From the NCBI RefSeq assembly GCF_030551255.1, contig NZ_CP130630.1, forward strand, positions 3,391,501 through 3,455,500: DNA of 64,000 nt, read 5' to 3'. Below, piece after piece: positions 32,480 to 40,765 of this stretch. Position 1 is the stretch's first letter, and each line of letters opens with the position of its first letter. The notes under the pieces were generated by a model. That model was given only the letters and a program-made list of their open reading frames with translations. It did no database searches and was not told the DNA's origin. The translations under genes and the position numbers were made by a program. The DNA is from Streptomyces sp. NL15-2K (GTDB lineage: Bacteria > Actinomycetota > Actinomycetes > Streptomycetales > Streptomycetaceae).

Positions 32480-33625
32480 TCACACCCCGGACGAGACCTC
32501 AGTCTTCTCGTCCGTGCCCGACGCTTTTCCCTCGGCCGCCGCCAAGGCCCGGTTGCGGCGCACGGAGGACCAGAAGGACCAGGCGATCAGGATGACACCG
32601 ATGCTGCCGGTGATGAGCTCGTGGATCTCGTACTGGATGGTGACCAGGAGGATCACGGCGAGGGCGCCGATGGCGTAGTGCGCGCCGTGCTCCAGGTACA
32701 CGTAGTCGTCGAGGGTGCCCTGGCGGACCAGGTAGACCGTGAGCGACCGGACGTACATGGCGCCGATGCCGAGGCCGAGGGCCATCAGGATGATGTCGTT
32801 GGTGATGGCGAAGGCGCCGATGACGCCGTCGAAGGAGAAGGACGCGTCCAGGACCTCGAGGTAGAGGAACATGAAGAACGCGGCCTGGCCGGCCAGGACG
32901 ACCGCCGAGCGTGGCTTGCCCTCGCGTACCGCCGCTTCCTCCGCCTCGTGCTCGCGTTCCTCCTCTTCTTCGAGCTTGCCCTCGAAGAAGCCGGAGAGAC
33001 CGCCGACGATCATGTACGTGATGAGACCGCCAATACCGGCTAGCAGCACCGTCTCCGCCTTGTCCGCGCTCCCGGCGTGCAGGTGGGCATGGGTCGCGAA
33101 GGTCATCGAGGAGATCAGCAGCACGATCAGCGCGATGCAGACCGACAGCATGTCGACCTTGCCGAGCTTGGCCAGCGGCCGCTCGATCCAACCGAGCCAT
33201 TTGATGTCCCGGTCCTCGAAGATGAAGTCGAGGAAGATCATCAGCAGGAACATGCCACCGAAGGCCGCGATCGCCGGGTGGGCGTCGGTGACGAGCTGCT
33301 CGTAACGGTCCTTGTCGGTCAGCGCGAGGTCGACGGCCTCGATGGGCCCCATCGAGGCGCTGACGGCGACGATGACGACAGGAAAGACCAGCCGCATACC
33401 GAATACGGCGATCAGAATGCCGATCGTGAGGAAGATCTTCTGCCAGAAGGCGGACATCTTCTTCAGGATTCCGGCGTTGATCACTGCGTTGTCGAAGGAC
33501 AGCGAGATCTCAAGGACGGAGAGGATCGCCACGATACCGAAGGCGGTCCACCCCCCGATGAAGACCGCCGCGACGAGGCCGAGCGCGGTGACCGCGAACG
33601 ACCAGCCGAAGGTTTTCAGAACCAC
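32480..33625 (-). CDS. TerC-related integral membrane protein (DUF475)
   Basis: 381 residues from GTG 33625, with at least nine membrane segments. EISLSFDNAVINAGILKKM (about 39-57) and DASFSFDGVIGAFAITNDII (about 264-283) are the paired FDNA/FDG acidic motifs of TerC/DUF475 proteins, the probable metal sites. A charged cytoplasmic loop (EGKLEEEEEREHEAEEAAVREG, about 214-235) separates the halves. The protein is the likely membrane anchor or metal transporter of the Ter complex; related TerC proteins export Mn2+ or help metalate exoenzymes. It follows terD (33686) by 60 bp. Confidence 0.88.
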   Translation of the reverse strand: MVLKTFGWSFAVTALGLVAAVFIGGWTAFGIVAILSVLEISLSFDNAVINAGILKKMSAFWQKIFLTIGILIAVFGMRLVFPVVIVAVSASMGPIEAVDLALTDKDRYEQLVTDAHPAIAAFGGMFLLMIFLDFIFEDRDIKWLGWIERPLAKLGKVDMLSVCIALIVLLISSMTFATHAHLHAGSADKAETVLLAGIGGLITYMIVGGLSGFFEGKLEEEEEREHEAEEAAVREGKPRSAVVLAGQAAFFMFLYLEVLDASFSFDGVIGAFAITNDIILMALGLGIGAMYVRSLTVYLVRQGTLDDYVYLEHGAHYAIGALAVILLVTIQYEIHELITGSIGVILIAWSFWSSVRRNRALAAAEGKASGTDEKTEVSSGV

Positions 33626-33685
33626 TGGCTACCCAATCCCTTGTGTACGGGGTGTACGGGTTTCCCCCGCGCGCCGTACCCGGCT

Positions 33686-34261
33686 TTACGAAACGTTGAC
33701 TCCGAAGTCTAGAGCGATGCCTCGCAGCCCCGACGCGTACCCCTGTCCCACGGCCCTGAACTTCCATTCGGCCTGGTAGCGGTAGACCTCACCGAAGATC
33801 ATCGCGGTCTCCGTGGAGGCGTCCTCACTCAGGTCGTAGCGGGCGAGTTCCTGGCCGTCGGCCTGGTTGACCACGCGGATGAAGGCGTTGCTGACCTGGC
33901 CGAAGGTCTGGCCGCGCTCGTCGGCCAGGTGGATCGAGACAGGGAAGACGATCTTGTCGCACTGGGGTGGCACCTTGGACAGGTCGATCAGGATCGACTC
34001 GTCGTCGCCCTCGCCCTCACCGGTGAGGTTGTCACCGGTGTGCTCCACCGAGCCGTCCGGGCTCTTGAGCTGGTTGTAGAAGACGAACCACTCGTCCCCC
34101 AGCACCCGCCCGTTGCTGCACATCAGTGCGCTGGCGTCGAGGTCGAAGGGGGCTCCGGTGGTGGAGCGCGCGTCCCAGCCGAGCCCGATCATCACCTGGG
34201 TGAGGTCGGGTGCGGCCTTGGACAGGGAGACGTTGCCTCCCTTGGCGAGCGTGACGCCCAT
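33686..34261 (-). CDS. TerD family protein (stress/tellurium), copy 1
   Basis: 191 residues; ATG 34261 with GGGGAGGGA upstream. It is a complete single TerD domain: [71 protein letters not shown] (the acidic Ca2+-binding loop), and a C-terminal [27 protein letters not shown]. It is about 70 percent similar by eye to the neighbour at 34377, so the two arose by tandem duplication. Members are cytoplasmic or membrane-associated Ca2+-binding stress proteins; in Streptomyces loss of a tdd-type gene has been reported to affect differentiation. Confidence 0.92.
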   Translation of the reverse strand: MGVTLAKGGNVSLSKAAPDLTQVMIGLGWDARSTTGAPFDLDASALMCSNGRVLGDEWFVFYNQLKSPDGSVEHTGDNLTGEGEGDDESILIDLSKVPPQCDKIVFPVSIHLADERGQTFGQVSNAFIRVVNQADGQELARYDLSEDASTETAMIFGEVYRYQAEWKFRAVGQGYASGLRGIALDFGVNVS

Positions 34262-34376
34262 GTTGCTGGTCCCTCCCCGAGACGGTGCTTTCTCTGGTTG
34301 TCCTGCACGTCCGGCGCCACACCCAAACAGTGCGGCGCCGGACAATGAGACCCTTCGGACGTCGGTCGACGTCGGC

Positions 34377-34952
34377 TCAGACGTTCACACCGAAGTCCTG
34401 CGCGATGCCGCGCAGGCCCGAGGCGTAGCCCTGGCCGATGGCGCGGAACTTCCACTCCGCGCCGTGCCGGTAGAGCTCACCGAAGACCATGGCGGTCTCG
34501 GTGGAAGCGTCCTCGGAGAGGTCGTACCGGGCGATCTCGGCGCCGCCGGCCTGGTTGGCGACGCGGATGAACGCGTTGCGCACCTGGCCGAAGGACTGCT
34601 GGCGGTTCTCGGCGTCGTAGATCGACACCGGGAAGACGATCTTCTCGACGTCCGCCGGGACGTTCGCGAGGTCGACCTTGATCTGCTCGTCGTCGCCCTC
34701 GCCCTCACCGGTGAGGTTGTCACCGGTGTGCTCCACCGAGCCGTCGGGGCTCTTGAGGTTGTTGAAGAAGATGAAGTGCGCGTCACTTGCGACCTTGCCG
34801 GACGGGTTCAGCAGCAGAGCGCTGGCGTCCAGGTCGAAGTCGGTGCCGGTCGTGGTGCGGATGTCCCACCCCAGACCGACGATGACCGCGGTCAGGCCCG
34901 GGGCCTCCTTGGTCAGTGATACGTTGCCGCCCTTGCTGAGGCTGACTCCCAC
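34377..34952 (-). CDS. TerD family protein (stress/tellurium), copy 2
   Basis: 191 residues from GTG 34952 with GGAGGA upstream. The TerD domain has the same landmarks as copy 1: [80 protein letters not shown]. The Ca2+-binding acidic loop is fully conserved. It is first in the minus-strand order terD-terD-DUF475, with a separate promoter likely in the 113-bp gap that also contains ggcgggg-ag-ccccgcc. Confidence 0.93.
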   Translation of the reverse strand: MGVSLSKGGNVSLTKEAPGLTAVIVGLGWDIRTTTGTDFDLDASALLLNPSGKVASDAHFIFFNNLKSPDGSVEHTGDNLTGEGEGDDEQIKVDLANVPADVEKIVFPVSIYDAENRQQSFGQVRNAFIRVANQAGGAEIARYDLSEDASTETAMVFGELYRHGAEWKFRAIGQGYASGLRGIAQDFGVNV

Positions 34953-35065
34953 GAGTCCTCCATTGGTGTCCAGGGGCGGGGAGCCCCGCCGTGCGTTCGA
35001 TGTCGGATCAACGAGTCGATCCTAGTGAGGGGTTCCCGAACCACGCAGGCCCTGGAACCGAACAA

Positions 35066-35524
35066 TCACAGGGTGTCGAGCGCCTTGACGTACTCGTTCA
35101 GGTCACGCGCGTCCGGCAGACCGTTGACGACGGTCCAGCGCACGACGCCCTCCTTGTCGATGACGAAGGTGCCGCGCACCGCGCAGCCCTTGTCCTCGTC
35201 GAAGACGCCGTAGGCACGCGAGGTCTCGCCGTGCGGCCAGAAGTCGCTCAGCAGGGGGTACTCGAAGCCCTCCTGCTCGGCGAAGACGCGCAGGGTGTGG
35301 ATGGAGTCGTTCGACACGGCGAGCAGCTGGGTGTCGCGGTCGGAGAACTGCGGCAGGTTGTCGCGCAGCTCGCACAGCTCGCCCGTGCACACGCCGGTGA
35401 AGGCGAAGGGGTAGAAGAGCAGCACGACGTTCTGGCGGCCGCGGAAATCGGACAGCTTCACGGCCCTGCCGTGGTTGTCCTTGAGCTCGAAGTCCGGGGC
35501 TTTCTCGCCGACCTGGATCGCCAT
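35066..35524 (-). CDS. Peroxiredoxin (AhpE/BCP type)
   Basis: 152 residues; ATG 35524 with AAGGGAC upstream. Thioredoxin-fold peroxidase with the P-x-x-x-T-x-x-C motif as [15 protein letters not shown]: peroxidatic Cys46 and a second Cys51, the C-x4-C spacing seen in E. coli-type BCP. The overall sequence ([34 protein letters not shown]) is closest to actinobacterial AhpE-like enzymes. It reduces peroxides using thioredoxin or mycoredoxin. It lies between the Ter genes and DUF3052/aceE in the order I remember from S. coelicolor. Confidence 0.9.
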   Translation of the reverse strand: MAIQVGEKAPDFELKDNHGRAVKLSDFRGRQNVVLLFYPFAFTGVCTGELCELRDNLPQFSDRDTQLLAVSNDSIHTLRVFAEQEGFEYPLLSDFWPHGETSRAYGVFDEDKGCAVRGTFVIDKEGVVRWTVVNGLPDARDLNEYVKALDTL

Positions 35525-35593
35525 CTCGTGGATGTCCCTTCGGGTGGGGCTGTTCGGGTGAGACCACCCTACGCAGCGATCACCGGGGACCAT

Positions 35594-35640
35594 CGGACGG
35601 GCTGGGTGAGGCGACCGAGGCCGCGCACCCGGCCCGTCCG
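35594..35640. terminator. Terminator hairpin after the DUF3052 gene
   Basis: cggacgggc/gcccgtccg with an inner tgggtg/cacccg pairing forms a strong stem 12 bp past the DUF3052 stop (minus strand), before the peroxiredoxin promoter. Confidence 0.65.
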
Positions 35641-35651
35641 GCGTTCGGTGG

Positions 35652-36092
35652 CTACTTCTTCTTGGTGGCTGCGGCCTTCGGCGTCACCAGCCGGCTGCCG
35701 CTCCAGTCCTTGCCGACGCTGACGCTCTTCGACGCGGAGAGCCCGGCCGTCGTCGCGGCTTCGGAGATGTCGCTCGGCTCCACGTAGCCGTCCCGGCCTG
35801 TCTTCGGCGTCAGCAGCAGGATCGAACCGCCCTCTTCGATGTACGTGGTGGCATCCACCAGCGCATCCGTCAGGTCGCCGTCCTCGTCGCGGAACCACAG
35901 CACCACGGCATCGGCTACGTCGTCGTAGTCCTCATCCACCAGGTCGCTGCCGATGACTTCTTCAATGGCCTCGCGGAGTTCCTGGTCTACGTCGTCGTCG
36001 TAGCCGATCTCCTGGACCACCTGCTCGGGCTGGAACCCCAGCCTGACGGCAGGGTTCGTCCGCTCCTCCGCGTGGTCCGCGGTCGCGCTCAC
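35652..36092 (-). CDS. DUF3052 family protein
   Basis: 146 residues from GTG 36092 with AGGAGG 6 nt upstream. The sequence is acidic ([49 protein letters not shown]) with a Rossmann-like [28 protein letters not shown] and a basic end (AAATKKK). This small family is restricted to actinobacteria and usually sits beside the peroxiredoxin and aceE. A mycobacterial member is known as a PhoPR-region or FHA-binding candidate, but I cannot name a function. Confidence 0.88.
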   Translation of the reverse strand: MSATADHAEERTNPAVRLGFQPEQVVQEIGYDDDVDQELREAIEEVIGSDLVDEDYDDVADAVVLWFRDEDGDLTDALVDATTYIEEGGSILLLTPKTGRDGYVEPSDISEAATTAGLSASKSVSVGKDWSGSRLVTPKAAATKKK

Positions 36093-36301
36093 GGGTTGCC
36101 TCCTGATCATGTCTTGGTGAATAACTCAGCCACGCGCGTGCGCGAAGCATTGGCCGTAGTCCACACGGGCGGGGCGGATCGCGCAAGTACCCGGCCGTGC
36201 AGACCGCCGAAACGGTGACGTTCCGGGCCGTGTCGCCGCAACTTACGGCACGCCACCACGACCCGAAGTGATGCACACCACACCCTTCTGCCCCGTTTGT
36301 A

Positions 36302-36331
36302 CGTTTGGGAACCTTCCGTGGGTCCCAAACG
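36302..36331. promoter_or_regulatory. Inverted repeat in the aceE/DUF3052 divergent region
   Basis: cgtttgggaacc and ggtcccaaacg are complementary arms (one bulged A) around ttccgtg, at the centre of the 374-bp gap between DUF3052 and aceE and about 135 bp before the aceE start. It is suitable for a regulator of either gene. The rest of the gap shows no gene. Confidence 0.6.
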
Positions 36332-36466
36332 CTTTACGAAGGACGGGTTACCTCACAGTAGAGATGACGTTTACGCCCCCGAGGTACACGATGGGGAACG
36401 GTGCAGGCACAGCGCAAACCCCCGAGAAAACCTCGAACAGCAGCCCTCTGACAGGTAAGGAACAGC

Positions 36467-39214
36467 GTGGCTTCCGGATCCGATCGCAACCCGATCATCA
36501 TTGGCGGCCTTCCGAGTCAGGTTCCTGACTTCGATCCCGAGGAAACCCAGGAGTGGCTCGACTCCCTCGACGCCGCCGTGGACGAGCGCGGCCGGGAGCG
36601 GGCCCGCTACCTGATGCTCCGGCTGATCGAGCGGGCCCGCGAGAAGCGCGTGGCCGTGCCCGAGATGCGCAGCACGGACTACATCAACACCATCCCCACC
36701 AAGAGCGAGCCGTTCTTCCCGGGCAACGAGGAGATCGAGCGGAAGATCCTCAACGCGACCCGTTGGAACGCCGCGGTGATGGTCTCGCGTGCCCAGCGGC
36801 CCGGCATCGGCGTAGGCGGCCACATCGCCACCTTCGCCTCCTCCGCGTCGCTCTACGACGTGGGCTTCAACCACTTCTTCCGCGGCAAGGACGAGGGCGA
36901 CGGCGGCGACCAGGTCTTCTTCCAGGGCCACGCCTCGCCGGGCATCTACGCACGCGCGTACATGCTGGACCGGCTCAGCGAGCAGAACCTGGACGGTTTC
37001 CGCCAGGAGAAGTCGAAGGCTCCGTACGGGCTGTCCAGCTACCCGCACCCGCGGCTGATGCCGGACTTCTGGGAGTTCCCGACCGTGTCGATGGGCCTGG
37101 GCCCGATCGGCGCGATCTACCAGGCCCGGATGAACCGGTACATGCAGGCGCGCGGGATCGCGGACACCTCGAAGTCGCACGTATGGGCGTTCCTGGGTGA
37201 CGGCGAGATGGACGAGCCCGAGTCGCTCGGCCAGCTGTCCATCGCCGCCCGTGAGGGCCTGGACAACCTCACCTTCGTCGTCAACTGCAACCTCCAACGG
37301 CTCGACGGACCGGTGCGCGGCAACGGCAAGATCATCCAGGAGCTGGAGTCGGTCTTCCGGGGCGCCGGCTGGAACGTGATCAAGCTGGTGTGGGACCGCA
37401 CCTGGGACCCGCTGCTGGCGCAGGACCGTGACGGCGTTCTGGTCAACAAGATGAACACCACGCCGGACGGGCAGTTCCAGACGTACGCCACCGAGACCGG
37501 CGCCTACATCCGCGACCACTTCTTCGGCGACGACCAGCGGCTGCGCGCGATGGTCGAGGGCATGACCGACGACCAGATCCTGCACCTGGGGCGCGGCGGT
37601 CACGACCACCGGAAGATCTTCGCCGCGTACAAGGCGGCCGTCGAGCACAAGGGCCAGCCGACGGTGATCCTGGCCAAGACCATCAAGGGCTGGACGCTGG
37701 GTCCGAACTTCGAGGGCCGCAACGCCACGCACCAGATGAAGAAGCTGACGGTCGACGACCTCAAGCACTTCCGCGACCGTCTGCACCTGCCCATCTCCGA
37801 CAAGGAGCTGGAGAGCGGCCCGCCGCCGTACTACCACCCGGGCCGCAGCTCCGAAGAGATCCAGTACATGCACGACCGCCGCAAGGGCCTGGGCGGATAC
37901 GTCCCCACGCGCGTCGTACGCTCCGAGCCGCTGGCGCTGCCGGACGACAAGACGTACGCGACCGTGAAGAAGGGCTCGGGCCAGCAGTCCATCGCCACGA
38001 CCATGGCGTTCGTACGGCTGCTCAAGGACCTGATGCGGGACAAGGAGATCGGCAAGCGGTTCGTGCTGATCGCGCCGGACGAGTACCGCACGTTCGGCAT
38101 GGACTCCTTCTTCCCGAGCGCGAAGATCTACAACCCGCTCGGCCAGCAGTACGAGGCCGTGGACCGGGACCTGCTGCTCGCCTACAAGGAGTCGCCGACC
38201 GGGCAGATGCTGCACGACGGCATCTCCGAGGCGGGCTGTACGGCCTCGCTGATCGCCGCGGGCTCGGCGTACGCCACGCACGGCGAACCGCTGATCCCGG
38301 TCTACGTCTTCTACTCGATGTTCGGTTTCCAGCGCACCGGCGACCAGTTCTGGCAGATGTCGGACCAGCTGGCGCGCGGATTCGTACTGGGCGCGACCGC
38401 GGGCCGCACGACACTGACCGGTGAGGGTCTGCAGCACGCCGACGGCCACTCGCAGCTGCTCGCCTCGACGAACCCGGGCTGTGTGGCCTACGACCCGGCG
38501 TTCGGGTTCGAGATCGCGCACATCGTGCAGGACGGTCTGCGCCGGATGTACGGCGGCTCCGAGGAGCACCCGCACGGCGAGGACGTCTTCTACTACCTCA
38601 CCGTCTACAACGAGCCGATCCAGCATCCGGCCGAGCCTGCGAGCGTGGACGTCGAGGGCATCGTCAAGGGCATCCACCGCTTCTCGGCGGGCACCTCGGG
38701 GTCGATTCCGGCGCAGATCATGGCGTCGGGTGTCGCGGTTCCGTGGGCGATCGAGGCGCAGCGGATCCTCGCCGAGGAGTGGAACGTCCGGGCCGACGTC
38801 TGGTCGGCGACGTCCTGGAACGAGCTGCGGCGCGAGGCCGTGCGGTGCGAGGAGTACAACCTGCTGCATCCCGAGGAGGAGCAGCGCGTGCCGTACGTGA
38901 CGCGCAAGCTGGCCGACGCTGAGGGACCGTTCGTGGCCGTGTCCGACTGGATGCGGTCGGTTCCGGACCAGATCGCGCGGTGGGTGCCGGGGACGTACCA
39001 GTCGCTGGGCGCGGACGGCTTCGGCTTCGCCGACACCCGTGGGGCGGCCCGTCGCTTCTTCCACATCGACGCGCAGTCGATCGTGGTGGGGGTGCTGACC
39101 GAGCTGGCGAGGGAGGGCAAGGTGGACCGCTCGGCGCTGAAGCAGGCGATCGACCGGTACCAGTTGCTCGACGTCTCGGCGGCGGACCCGGGGGCGGCGG
39201 GCGGCGACGCGTAG
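36467..39214 (+). CDS. aceE: Pyruvate dehydrogenase E1 component, homodimeric
   Basis: 915 residues from GTG 36467 ([20 protein letters not shown]), with AAGGA upstream. It is the large single-chain AceE type, about the usual 880-920 residues. Landmarks: [20 protein letters not shown], thiamine-diphosphate/Mg site [20 protein letters not shown] ending [10 protein letters not shown] (GDG...N about 244-273), EKTIKGW-like [27 protein letters not shown], and [17 protein letters not shown]. It decarboxylates pyruvate and passes the acetyl group to the E2 lipoyl domain. The operon-less location is usual in actinobacteria, where E2/E3 lie elsewhere. Confidence 0.97.
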   Translation: MASGSDRNPIIIGGLPSQVPDFDPEETQEWLDSLDAAVDERGRERARYLMLRLIERAREKRVAVPEMRSTDYINTIPTKSEPFFPGNEEIERKILNATRWNAAVMVSRAQRPGIGVGGHIATFASSASLYDVGFNHFFRGKDEGDGGDQVFFQGHASPGIYARAYMLDRLSEQNLDGFRQEKSKAPYGLSSYPHPRLMPDFWEFPTVSMGLGPIGAIYQARMNRYMQARGIADTSKSHVWAFLGDGEMDEPESLGQLSIAAREGLDNLTFVVNCNLQRLDGPVRGNGKIIQELESVFRGAGWNVIKLVWDRTWDPLLAQDRDGVLVNKMNTTPDGQFQTYATETGAYIRDHFFGDDQRLRAMVEGMTDDQILHLGRGGHDHRKIFAAYKAAVEHKGQPTVILAKTIKGWTLGPNFEGRNATHQMKKLTVDDLKHFRDRLHLPISDKELESGPPPYYHPGRSSEEIQYMHDRRKGLGGYVPTRVVRSEPLALPDDKTYATVKKGSGQQSIATTMAFVRLLKDLMRDKEIGKRFVLIAPDEYRTFGMDSFFPSAKIYNPLGQQYEAVDRDLLLAYKESPTGQMLHDGISEAGCTASLIAAGSAYATHGEPLIPVYVFYSMFGFQRTGDQFWQMSDQLARGFVLGATAGRTTLTGEGLQHADGHSQLLASTNPGCVAYDPAFGFEIAHIVQDGLRRMYGGSEEHPHGEDVFYYLTVYNEPIQHPAEPASVDVEGIVKGIHRFSAGTSGSIPAQIMASGVAVPWAIEAQRILAEEWNVRADVWSATSWNELRREAVRCEEYNLLHPEEEQRVPYVTRKLADAEGPFVAVSDWMRSVPDQIARWVPGTYQSLGADGFGFADTRGAARRFFHIDAQSIVVGVLTELAREGKVDRSALKQAIDRYQLLDVSAADPGAAGGDA

Positions 39215-39220
39215 CGCTGC

Positions 39221-39250
39221 TGAGCACTGCTGAGCACTGCTGAGCGCTGC
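39221..39250. repeat. 10-bp tandem repeat after aceE
   Basis: tgagcactgc, tgagcactgc, tgagcgctgc follow each other directly, with a partial copy overlapping the aceE stop. Confidence 0.9.
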
Positions 39251-39266
39251 GCGGCTTGAGCGGCGA

Positions 39267-39299
39267 AGGGTGGTGGGGCCCCTGCGGCCCCACCACCCT
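39267..39299 (+). terminator. aceE terminator
   Basis: AGGGTGGTGGGGCC (39267-39280) pairs perfectly with GGCCCCACCACCCT (39286-39299) around a 5-nt loop, followed by ctcactgtttcttt. It is a strong intrinsic terminator. Confidence 0.9.
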
Positions 39300-39322
39300 C
39301 ACTGTTTCTTTACGATGCGGTC

Positions 39323-40060
39323 ATGAAAGAGCAATCGGCGCAGGTGCGTTGGGAGAGGCGCACCCAACGGCCCCTGCTGGCGCTGGCCGTGGTGTTCGCC
39401 GTCGCGTATGCCCTGCCCATAGTGGACAGTTCGGCGAGCCATTCCCTGACCCGTGCGTGCACGGTGGTCGAGTGGGTGGTGTGGGGGGCGTTCGCCGTCG
39501 ACTATGTGATGCGGCTGGGGTTGACGCACGATCGCAAGCTGTTCGTACGGACGCATCTGCTGGACCTGGGCGCGGTGGTGCTGCCGCTGATCCAGCCGCT
39601 CAGGCTGCTGCGGCTGGTGTCGACGCTGGTGCTGGTGCAGCGGCGGGCGCGGATGGCCTCGCAGATCCGGCTGACGACGTACGTCGCGGGGGCCGTGGTC
39701 GGGCTGCTGATGTTCGGGTCGCTGGCCGTGCTGTCGGTGGAGCGGGAGTCGCCGGACGGGAACATCCATACGCTGGGTGACGCGGTGTGGTGGTCGTTCA
39801 CGACGATGACGACCGTGGGGTACGGGGACCATGCGCCGACCACCGGGCTGGGGCGGGTGATCGCGGTGGGGCTGATGCTGTCCGGGATCGCGTTGCTGGG
39901 TGTGGTGACCGCGAACATCGCCGCGTGGTTCATCGCGCGGTTCGAGAAGGACGATGTGGAGGAGCGGCGGCAGACGGAGGCGATCCGGATGCTGACCGAT
40001 GAGGTCCGGGCGCTTCGGGCCGAGGTGGCGGCGTTGCAGGAGCGGCCGGCTCGGCGCTGA
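39323..40060 (+). CDS. Two-pore-domain-like/voltage-sensor potassium channel
   Basis: 245 residues from ATG 39323; no ribosome site is visible. Helices S1-S4 (LLALAVVFAVAYALPIV, VVEWVVWGAFAVDYVMRL, LLDLGAVVLPLIQPLRLLRLV with arginines) are followed by a pore helix and the K+ selectivity filter in WWSFTTMTTVGYGDHAPTT (TVGYGD about 170). Then comes an inner helix (VGLMLSGIALLGVVTANIAAWFI) and a C-terminal coiled coil (VEERRQTEAIRMLTDEVRAL) that probably tetramerises. It is a six-helix Kv-like channel with a short S4. Confidence 0.9.
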   Translation: MKEQSAQVRWERRTQRPLLALAVVFAVAYALPIVDSSASHSLTRACTVVEWVVWGAFAVDYVMRLGLTHDRKLFVRTHLLDLGAVVLPLIQPLRLLRLVSTLVLVQRRARMASQIRLTTYVAGAVVGLLMFGSLAVLSVERESPDGNIHTLGDAVWWSFTTMTTVGYGDHAPTTGLGRVIAVGLMLSGIALLGVVTANIAAWFIARFEKDDVEERRQTEAIRMLTDEVRALRAEVAALQERPARR

Positions 40061-40088
40061 CGGAGTCGGACACGCCGGACACGAAGGT

Positions 40089-40116
40089 GGGCCCCCGGTC
40101 GTCCCACCGGGGGCCC
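40089..40116. terminator. Bidirectional terminator
   Basis: GGGCCCCCGGT (40089-40099) and ACCGGGGGCCC (40106-40116) form a perfect stem between the convergent channel gene and the small membrane protein gene. Confidence 0.85.
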
Positions 40117-40135
40117 TTCCCTCACTCCCCCCGGG

Positions 40136-40429
40136 TCAGAACATGCCGTTGCCCGGGGTTGCCGCTCCGGCCAGCCAGATGACCGCCAGGAGCGTGTCGA
40201 TGACGCCCAGTACGAGGGCGACCAGGGCCGGTACGGGGCGGTTGCCCGCCCAGGTGCGGCCCATGGCGAGCCAGCCGCAGACGATCGCCACGGGGCCGAG
40301 GATGATCCCCAGCACGAAGAATCCGGCGACCGCGCAGATACTGCTCTTTCTGGGGGATACCCCCAGACCCCCGGGCGATGATTCCGAGCGTCGCGCGATC
40401 CGGCCCGGTCCGTGACCACGTCCGGCCAC
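40136..40429 (-). CDS. Small two-helix membrane protein (DUF4190-like), 5' end possibly damaged
   Basis: Up to 97 residues if started at GTG 40429. From about residue 33 it reads SSICAVAGFFVLGIILGPVA then IVCGWLAMGRTWAG and a second helix ALVALVLGVIDTLLAVIWLAG, the pattern of small DUF4190-type membrane proteins. The first 30 residues (MAGRGHGPGRIARRSESSPG) do not look like the family. The mini-repeat block ctgggggatacccccag (40350-40366) falls exactly at the junction. The native start was probably lost or moved by the insertion; the gene may be non-functional. Confidence 0.5.
   Translation of the reverse strand: MAGRGHGPGRIARRSESSPGGLGVSPRKSSICAVAGFFVLGIILGPVAIVCGWLAMGRTWAGNRPVPALVALVLGVIDTLLAVIWLAGAATPGNGMF
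40347..40373. repeat. GGGGG-ata-CCCCC mini-repeat at the 5' end of the small membrane gene
   Basis: ctgggggatacccccag is a perfect 7-bp stem with a 3-nt loop, followed by acccccggg. It resembles the GGGGG..ACCCCCA ends of the blocks in tnpB and fabH. Confidence 0.6.
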
Positions 40430-40765
40430 GTGAGCGGGGGTACCTGCGCGTTCCTTGTCCGAAGCCCGCCATCATCAACTCCCTGAACCCCTTGGTCGAT
40501 TCGGGTCGTTCCGGGTTCGACGTGGCGAGTACCCCCGCTGCGATTCCCAATCCTCCGGCCTTGCGGCGCGCCGCCCCCCTCCGGCAGCGCGCCGCAGCAC
40601 CGGCCGCCCTCCATCTCCTGGACCCGTTCCCGAACTTGCCCGGGGAACATGCCGTGCGGAGGGCTTGGCCCACTCTGACCCGCGAGGCGTACCGAGCGGG
40701 AGGGAACCTTTAGCTTTGTCACCCGGATAGGGGAACTCCGCGCCCCCCTCCCGGAGTTCGGTGCC
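40430..40765. other. Intergenic region, no supported gene
   Basis: 336 bp between the small membrane protein and the DHA2 transporter stop. Minus-strand open stretches exist (one reading GGLGIAAGVLATSNPERPES then TKGFRELMMAGFG) but without a family match, start signal or full length. They may be worn coding sequence. Confidence 0.5.

Noticed and set aside
36371..39064. Long open frame on the minus strand across aceE (nearly 900 codons)
   Set aside because: It is a by-product of high third-position GC on the antisense of a clear pyruvate dehydrogenase gene; its translation is low-complexity V/G/R/H with no family match.
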